Source: JABISG01 sp963581435
GTDB taxonomy: Bacteria > Planctomycetota > Planctomycetia > Planctomycetales > Planctomycetaceae
Length of the DNA stretch: 10,316 nucleotides
Direction: 5' to 3'
NCBI GenBank assembly: GCA_963581435.1
Contig: CAUZOL010000248.1
Coordinates: 1-10,316 of the forward strand
Part shown: positions 7,139 to 10,316 of the stretch, piece by piece
Layout: every line of letters begins with the position of its first letter
Position numbering within the stretch: the first letter of the stretch is position 1
The notes under the pieces: generated by a model
Told to the model about the DNA's origin: nothing
What the model saw: only the letters and a program-made list of their open reading frames with translations
The model's database searches: none
Program-made: the position numbers and the translations under genes

Positions 7139-9489
7139 TGGCTATCGTCGATAAACCAACCGAGGCGAAACCAAAGTACAAAGTCATCGGCACACGCCCG
7201 ATTCGGCACGATGGCGTCGATAAAGTCACCGGCCGCGCCAAGTACGGGGCCGACATCCAATTGACCGGAATGCTGTACGGTAAAATTCTTCGCAGCCCGC
7301 ACGCGCATGCCCGTATCAAATCGATTGACACGTCGAAGGCCGAACAAGCTCCGGGCGTGCATGCGGTCATCACCAGCAAAGACATGCCGGAGATTGGCAG
7401 CAAGATTGCCGATCTGGGCGAGGGCATGTTCGATCTGAAAGATCTCACACGGATCGTTTTGGCCCGTGAGAAAGTCGTTTACAAAGGACACGCCGTCGCC
7501 GCCGTTGCCGCCGAGACAATTCATCAGGCCGAAGCGGCAGCACTGTTAATCGAAGTCGATTACGAGCCACTGCCGCCGGTCCTCGATGTTCGCGCGGCGA
7601 TGCAGGACGATGCACCGATTCTACACGAAGACCTGCGAACGAAAGCATTCGCGTCGGCAACCGACGATCCCGGCGAGAAACCAACCAACATTGCCAAACA
7701 CTTCCAGCACGAAAAGGGCGATGTCGAAAAGGGATTCGCCGACGCCAAACTGGTCGTCGAGCGTGAGTTCACAACGGCGACCGTCCATCAGGGATACATC
7801 GAACCGCACACTGCGACGGCCATCTGGCATGCCGACAATCAGATCACCGCCTGGACCAGTACGCAGGGATCGTTCTGCGTTCGCGAGCAGATGTCCGGCT
7901 TGCTGCAGGTGCCGCTCTCACGTGTGAAGATTGTGCCGATGGAAATCGGCGGCGGCTTCGGCGGGAAGATTGTCGTTTATACGCCGCCGGTCGCGGCGTT
8001 GCTGTCGAAGAAATCGGGCCGGCCGGTCAAAGTGGTGATGGACCGCGCGGCCGTACTCGAAGCAACCGGACCGACACCCGGTTCGTACATGCGAGTGAAA
8101 ATCGGAGTTGATGCCGAAGGCAGTATCACAGCGGCCGAGGCGTATCTCGTGTTCGAGGCAGGGGGGTTTCCCGGTTCGCCGATTCCCGCTGCCTGCATGA
8201 CTGTTTTCGCCTGTTACGATGTCCCCAACGGCCTCGTAAACGGTTACGACGTCTGCAACAACAAGCCGGCATCGAAAGCGTATCGCGCGCCCGGCGCAAC
8301 TCATGCCGCCTTCGCCGTCGAAACGATCGTCGATGAAATCTGCGAAGAGTTGAAAATCGACCCGCTCGAATTTCGACTGAAAAACGCTGCCGTCGAAGGC
8401 ACCCGCCGCGTCGATGGCGTGCTCTTTCCCCGCGTCGGCATGGTTGAAACCGTTGAGGCGATTCAGCACAGCGATCACTGGAAGTCATCTCTCGATGAAT
8501 CCGAAGCCGCCGGGCAGCGCCCCACCGGATCGACCCCGCTCCCCGGTCACGAAGGCGACGTCGAAAAGAAACGTGGTCGCGGTGTTGCTTCCGGATTCTG
8601 GTTCAACGCCGGACTGAAGTCGGCGGTCACCGCCTCGGTCAATACCGATGGGCGAGTTGCGCTCACTGAAGGTTCGACCGATATCGGCGGCAGTCGCGCG
8701 AGCATCTCCATGCAGCTGGCCGAAACGCTGGGCATCGCCGCCGAAGATGTCACGCCCACCGTCGCCGACACCGACAACGTCGGCTACACCGACGTCACCG
8801 GCGGCAGCCGCGTCACCTATGCAACCGGCTGGGCTGCGTACGAAGCGGCAATGGATATCCGTCGGCAAATGATTGCCCGCGCGGCGCTCATCTGGGACGT
8901 CGATGCCGAACAGGTCGTCTTTGAGGACGGCCGCATCATCGGACCCGATGAGAAAGTCTTCACCTTTCAGGAACTTGCCGCCCAAATCAACAAGACGGGC
9001 GAGCCGATCATCGGACGTGGATCGTCGGCCCACGACGAACCGGGCGGCGCGTTCGGTTCGCATTGTGTCGATGTTGAAATCGATCCCGACACCGGCAAGG
9101 TCGAGATTCTACGGTACACCATCGCGCAAGACGCCGGCACCGCCATTCACCCCGCCTATGTCGAAGGGCAGATGCAGGGGGGCGTCGTGCAGGGAATTGG
9201 CTGGGCGCTGAATGAGGAATACGTTTACGACGAACAGGGTGTCATGCAAAACGCCAGCCTGCTCGACTACCGCATGCCCACCTGTTACGACGTGCCGATG
9301 ATCGACACAATCATCGTCGAAGTCCCGAACCCCGGCCATCCTTATGGCGTTCGCGGCGTCGGTGAAGTCCCCATCGTGCCACCGCCGGCTGCCATTGCCA
9401 ACGCAATCTACGACGCGGTCGGTGTGCGCTCGCGGCATCTGCCCATGTCCCCGCCAAACCTGCTGCCGGAAATCCTCAAACAAACCTAG
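7138..9489 (+). CDS. Molybdenum hydroxylase molybdopterin-binding catalytic subunit (XdhA/CoxL family)
   Basis: Large catalytic subunit of 783 residues that binds molybdopterin (probably the cytosine dinucleotide form usual in bacterial members) and hydroxylates an aldehyde, N-heterocycle or related substrate. Visible in order: the aldehyde oxidase/xanthine dehydrogenase a/b hammerhead domain (about 20-150), STQ at 241-243, the cofactor loop GGGFGGK at 271-277, the active-site loop KAYRAPGATHAAF at about 380-392, STDIGGSR at 513-520, QGIGWALNEEY at 685-695, and GVGE at 740-743 with Glu743 as the expected catalytic base. The loop lacks the Cys of CO dehydrogenase (AYRCSFR) and the FRGFGGPQ of true xanthine dehydrogenases, so the substrate cannot be named. 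No Tat signal is seen, so a cytoplasmic location is expected. It follows the Fe-S gene with a one-base overlap. Confidence 0.94.
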   Translation: MAIVDKPTEAKPKYKVIGTRPIRHDGVDKVTGRAKYGADIQLTGMLYGKILRSPHAHARIKSIDTSKAEQAPGVHAVITSKDMPEIGSKIADLGEGMFDLKDLTRIVLAREKVVYKGHAVAAVAAETIHQAEAAALLIEVDYEPLPPVLDVRAAMQDDAPILHEDLRTKAFASATDDPGEKPTNIAKHFQHEKGDVEKGFADAKLVVEREFTTATVHQGYIEPHTATAIWHADNQITAWTSTQGSFCVREQMSGLLQVPLSRVKIVPMEIGGGFGGKIVVYTPPVAALLSKKSGRPVKVVMDRAAVLEATGPTPGSYMRVKIGVDAEGSITAAEAYLVFEAGGFPGSPIPAACMTVFACYDVPNGLVNGYDVCNNKPASKAYRAPGATHAAFAVETIVDEICEELKIDPLEFRLKNAAVEGTRRVDGVLFPRVGMVETVEAIQHSDHWKSSLDESEAAGQRPTGSTPLPGHEGDVEKKRGRGVASGFWFNAGLKSAVTASVNTDGRVALTEGSTDIGGSRASISMQLAETLGIAAEDVTPTVADTDNVGYTDVTGGSRVTYATGWAAYEAAMDIRRQMIARAALIWDVDAEQVVFEDGRIIGPDEKVFTFQELAAQINKTGEPIIGRGSSAHDEPGGAFGSHCVDVEIDPDTGKVEILRYTIAQDAGTAIHPAYVEGQMQGGVVQGIGWALNEEYVYDEQGVMQNASLLDYRMPTCYDVPMIDTIIVEVPNPGHPYGVRGVGEVPIVPPPAAIANAIYDAVGVRSRHLPMSPPNLLPEILKQT

Positions 9490-9506
9490 CCCCCCGTGAA
9501 AACTTA

Positions 9507-9530
9507 GCCCCCGGTGATTACACCGGGGGC
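9507..9530. repeat. Perfect 10-bp hairpin after the operon (repeat or terminator-like)
   Basis: GCCCCCGGTG at 9507-9516 pairs perfectly with CACCGGGGGC at 9521-9530 around an ATTA loop, 17 bases after the Mo subunit's TAG. It is very stable, but the following bases (GGCTCCCC) have no T-tract, so it is at best an atypical terminator. A near-copy of the left arm with its flank (TAGCCCCCCGTG at 9487-9498 versus TAGCCCCCGGTG at 9505-9516) precedes it, overlapping the stop codon, which hints at a duplicated or inserted repeat unit. Confidence 0.65.
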
Positions 9531-9556
9531 GGCTCCCCAACACCGGTTGCGTCACC

Positions 9557-9820
9557 ATGCCGCGCGTCTTCATCCCACCGTTGTTACGATCGCTCACCGG
9601 TGACGTGGAAGAAGTGACCGTCGATGCGAAGAACGTGCGGCAGGTCATCGCCGTGCTGGAGTCTCGATTCCCGGGAATCGAAAGCCGACTGTGCGACGAG
9701 GATGGCCTCCAACCCGGTCTGAGCGTCGCCGTCGATGGCAACATCAGCTCGCTCGGCCTGTTACAGCAGGTTGGCGAAAACAGCGAGGTCCACTTCCTGC
9801 CGGCCATCGGCGGGGGGTAA
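9557..9820 (+). CDS. MoaD/ThiS/CysO-like sulfur-carrier protein
   Basis: Protein of 87 residues with the ubiquitin-like beta-grasp pattern and a C-terminal GGG (...LPAIGGG), the tail that is adenylated and thiocarboxylated in sulfur carriers. MoaD gives its sulfur to molybdopterin; CysO gives it to cysteine synthesis. The N-terminal IPPLLRSLTG, the central VIAVLESRFPGIESRL and the end LPAIGGG resemble, from memory, mycobacterial CysO (IP.ILR..TG, LE....GI..RL, LPAVAGG) more than classical MoaD. It lies 67 bases after the Mo subunit on the same strand, behind a strong hairpin, so a link to molybdenum cofactor supply is plausible but unproven. No clear Shine-Dalgarno precedes ATG 9557. No E1-like (MoeB/ThiF), MoaE, cysteine synthase or JAMM protease gene is in the window. 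Confidence 0.85.
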   Translation: MPRVFIPPLLRSLTGDVEEVTVDAKNVRQVIAVLESRFPGIESRLCDEDGLQPGLSVAVDGNISSLGLLQQVGENSEVHFLPAIGGG

Positions 9821-9838
9821 GACGTTGGGCGATTCGTT

Positions 9839-10213
9839 TCACACCTTCAGCAGCGTATCGACTTCGCACATCAGTTCGCCCATGTCGAACGGCTTGGCAA
9901 TGAAGGCGTTGGCTCCGCGGGCGGCGGCGAAATCGCGATGCCGCTGTTCGTCGTTGGCCGTCAGCATGATGATCGGCGTCGCGCGAAAACGGCTTCGCCG
10001 CAGGTGATCGAGAACCGTGAAACCGCTGCGCTTTGGTAGAACAACGTCCAGCAGAATCAAATCGGGTTCATCCCGTTCGGCTCGCACCAGACCTTCGGCA
10101 CCATCGCAGGCGGTCAGCACTTCGTAGCCTTTTTCTTCCAAGGCCATCTGAACCGCTTCGACGATCTGCTCGTCGTCATCGACGATGAGTACCCGTTTTC
10201 TCGACGCTTCCAT
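9839..10213 (-). CDS. Single-domain response regulator (CheY-like receiver)
   Basis: Protein of 124 residues made only of a phosphoacceptor receiver domain. All key positions are present: the acidic cluster at Asp12-Asp14 (VLIVDDDEQ), phosphoacceptor Asp56 (DLILLDVVLP), Thr85 (IIMLTAND) and Lys107 (AKPF). There is no output domain, so it would act by binding a partner protein or in a phosphorelay; the partner histidine kinase is not in the window. The start at 10213 (MEASRKRVLIVDDD) was chosen because receiver similarity begins within a few residues and a TTAGG lies 7 bases upstream. An in-frame ATG at 10276 would add 21 residues with no family resemblance. It is convergent with the sulfur-carrier gene, their stops only 18 bases apart. 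Confidence 0.92.
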   Translation of the reverse strand: MEASRKRVLIVDDDEQIVEAVQMALEEKGYEVLTACDGAEGLVRAERDEPDLILLDVVLPKRSGFTVLDHLRRSRFRATPIIMLTANDEQRHRDFAAARGANAFIAKPFDMGELMCEVDTLLKV

Positions 10214-10280
10214 AGTCAGACCTAACCCGTCTCGCGCGTTGCACCCATCGGACGGAAGGTCATATGCGATGCACAACAGT

Positions 10281-10316
10281 CCCGGTTGCCGATCCTCAAC
10301 CCGGTTGCCGATCCTC
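10281..10316. repeat. Tandem repeat with 19-base period, cut by the window end
   Basis: CCCGGTTGCCGATCCTCAA at 10281-10299 is followed directly by an identical copy of its first 17 bases at 10300-10316, where the window stops. At least 1.9 identical units are therefore present and the array may continue. It lies about 70 bases upstream of the response regulator's start codon on the - strand. Whether it is a binding-site array or a neutral tandem repeat cannot be told from here. Confidence 0.7.

Noticed and set aside
5590..9489. Aerobic CO dehydrogenase (coxMSL)
   Set aside because: Gene order fits, but the large subunit lacks the AYRCSFR loop with the Cu-binding Cys that defines the true enzyme.
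9109..9807. 232-codon open frame on the - strand antisense to the Mo subunit and sulfur carrier
   Set aside because: Antisense shadow of two well-supported genes in GC-rich DNA. The translation is rich in Arg, Ser and Thr with no recognisable domain.
10214..10276. Longer N-terminus for the response regulator
   Set aside because: The extra 21 residues do not belong to the receiver fold, and the ATG at 10213 has its own ribosome binding site.

Overview
The window looks like chromosomal DNA of a planctomycete (Planctomycetota, probably Pirellulales/Planctomycetales-like). This rests on three things. There is a very large exported PQQ-like propeller/TPR protein of a kind common in that phylum. 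The intergenic gaps hold palindromic elements (the one at 5344-5417 reads 'SPQRKRG' or 'ARSASEGL' when translated, strings I associate from memory with planctomycete genomes). The base composition is moderately GC-rich throughout. No database search was possible, so the taxonomy is inference.

Layout. Positions 1-117 hold the last 38 codons of an unrecognised + strand gene. After a 313-base leader with two overlapping sigma70-like promoter candidates comes one 4.9 kb gene (431-5305). It encodes a 1624-residue secreted or lipid-anchored protein: signal sequence, Lys/Ala-rich linker, alpha-helical TPR-like region, a seven-blade PQQ-like beta-propeller, a second TPR-like region, then a second PQQ-like propeller. 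A gap with a 24-bp inverted repeat separates it from a molybdenum-hydroxylase operon of the xanthine dehydrogenase/CO dehydrogenase superfamily in the order FAD subunit (5590-6471), 2x[2Fe-2S] subunit (6653-7138), molybdopterin subunit (7138-9489). The gap between the first two subunits is packed with three different palindromes, while the last two overlap by one base. A hairpin follows the operon. Next is a small ubiquitin-fold sulfur-carrier gene of the MoaD/ThiS/CysO type (9557-9820). A convergent single-domain response regulator lies on the - strand (9839-10213). The window ends inside a 19-bp tandem repeat.

How the genes fit together. The three hydroxylase subunits should form one cytoplasmic enzyme: substrate is oxidised at the Mo centre, and electrons pass through two [2Fe-2S] clusters to FAD. 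The Mo subunit has the usual cofactor-binding motifs and the catalytic Glu, but neither the CO dehydrogenase Cys loop nor the xanthine-type FRGFGGPQ loop, so the substrate is open. The small sulfur carrier could serve molybdopterin synthesis, which its position suggests, or CysO-type cysteine synthesis, which its sequence suggests. The giant propeller protein and the response regulator have no evident functional tie to the operon. I found no mobile-element genes, CRISPR, rRNA or tRNA. Apart from the repeats and the sulfur-carrier linkage this is a fairly ordinary region, and I see no strong case for a new system.
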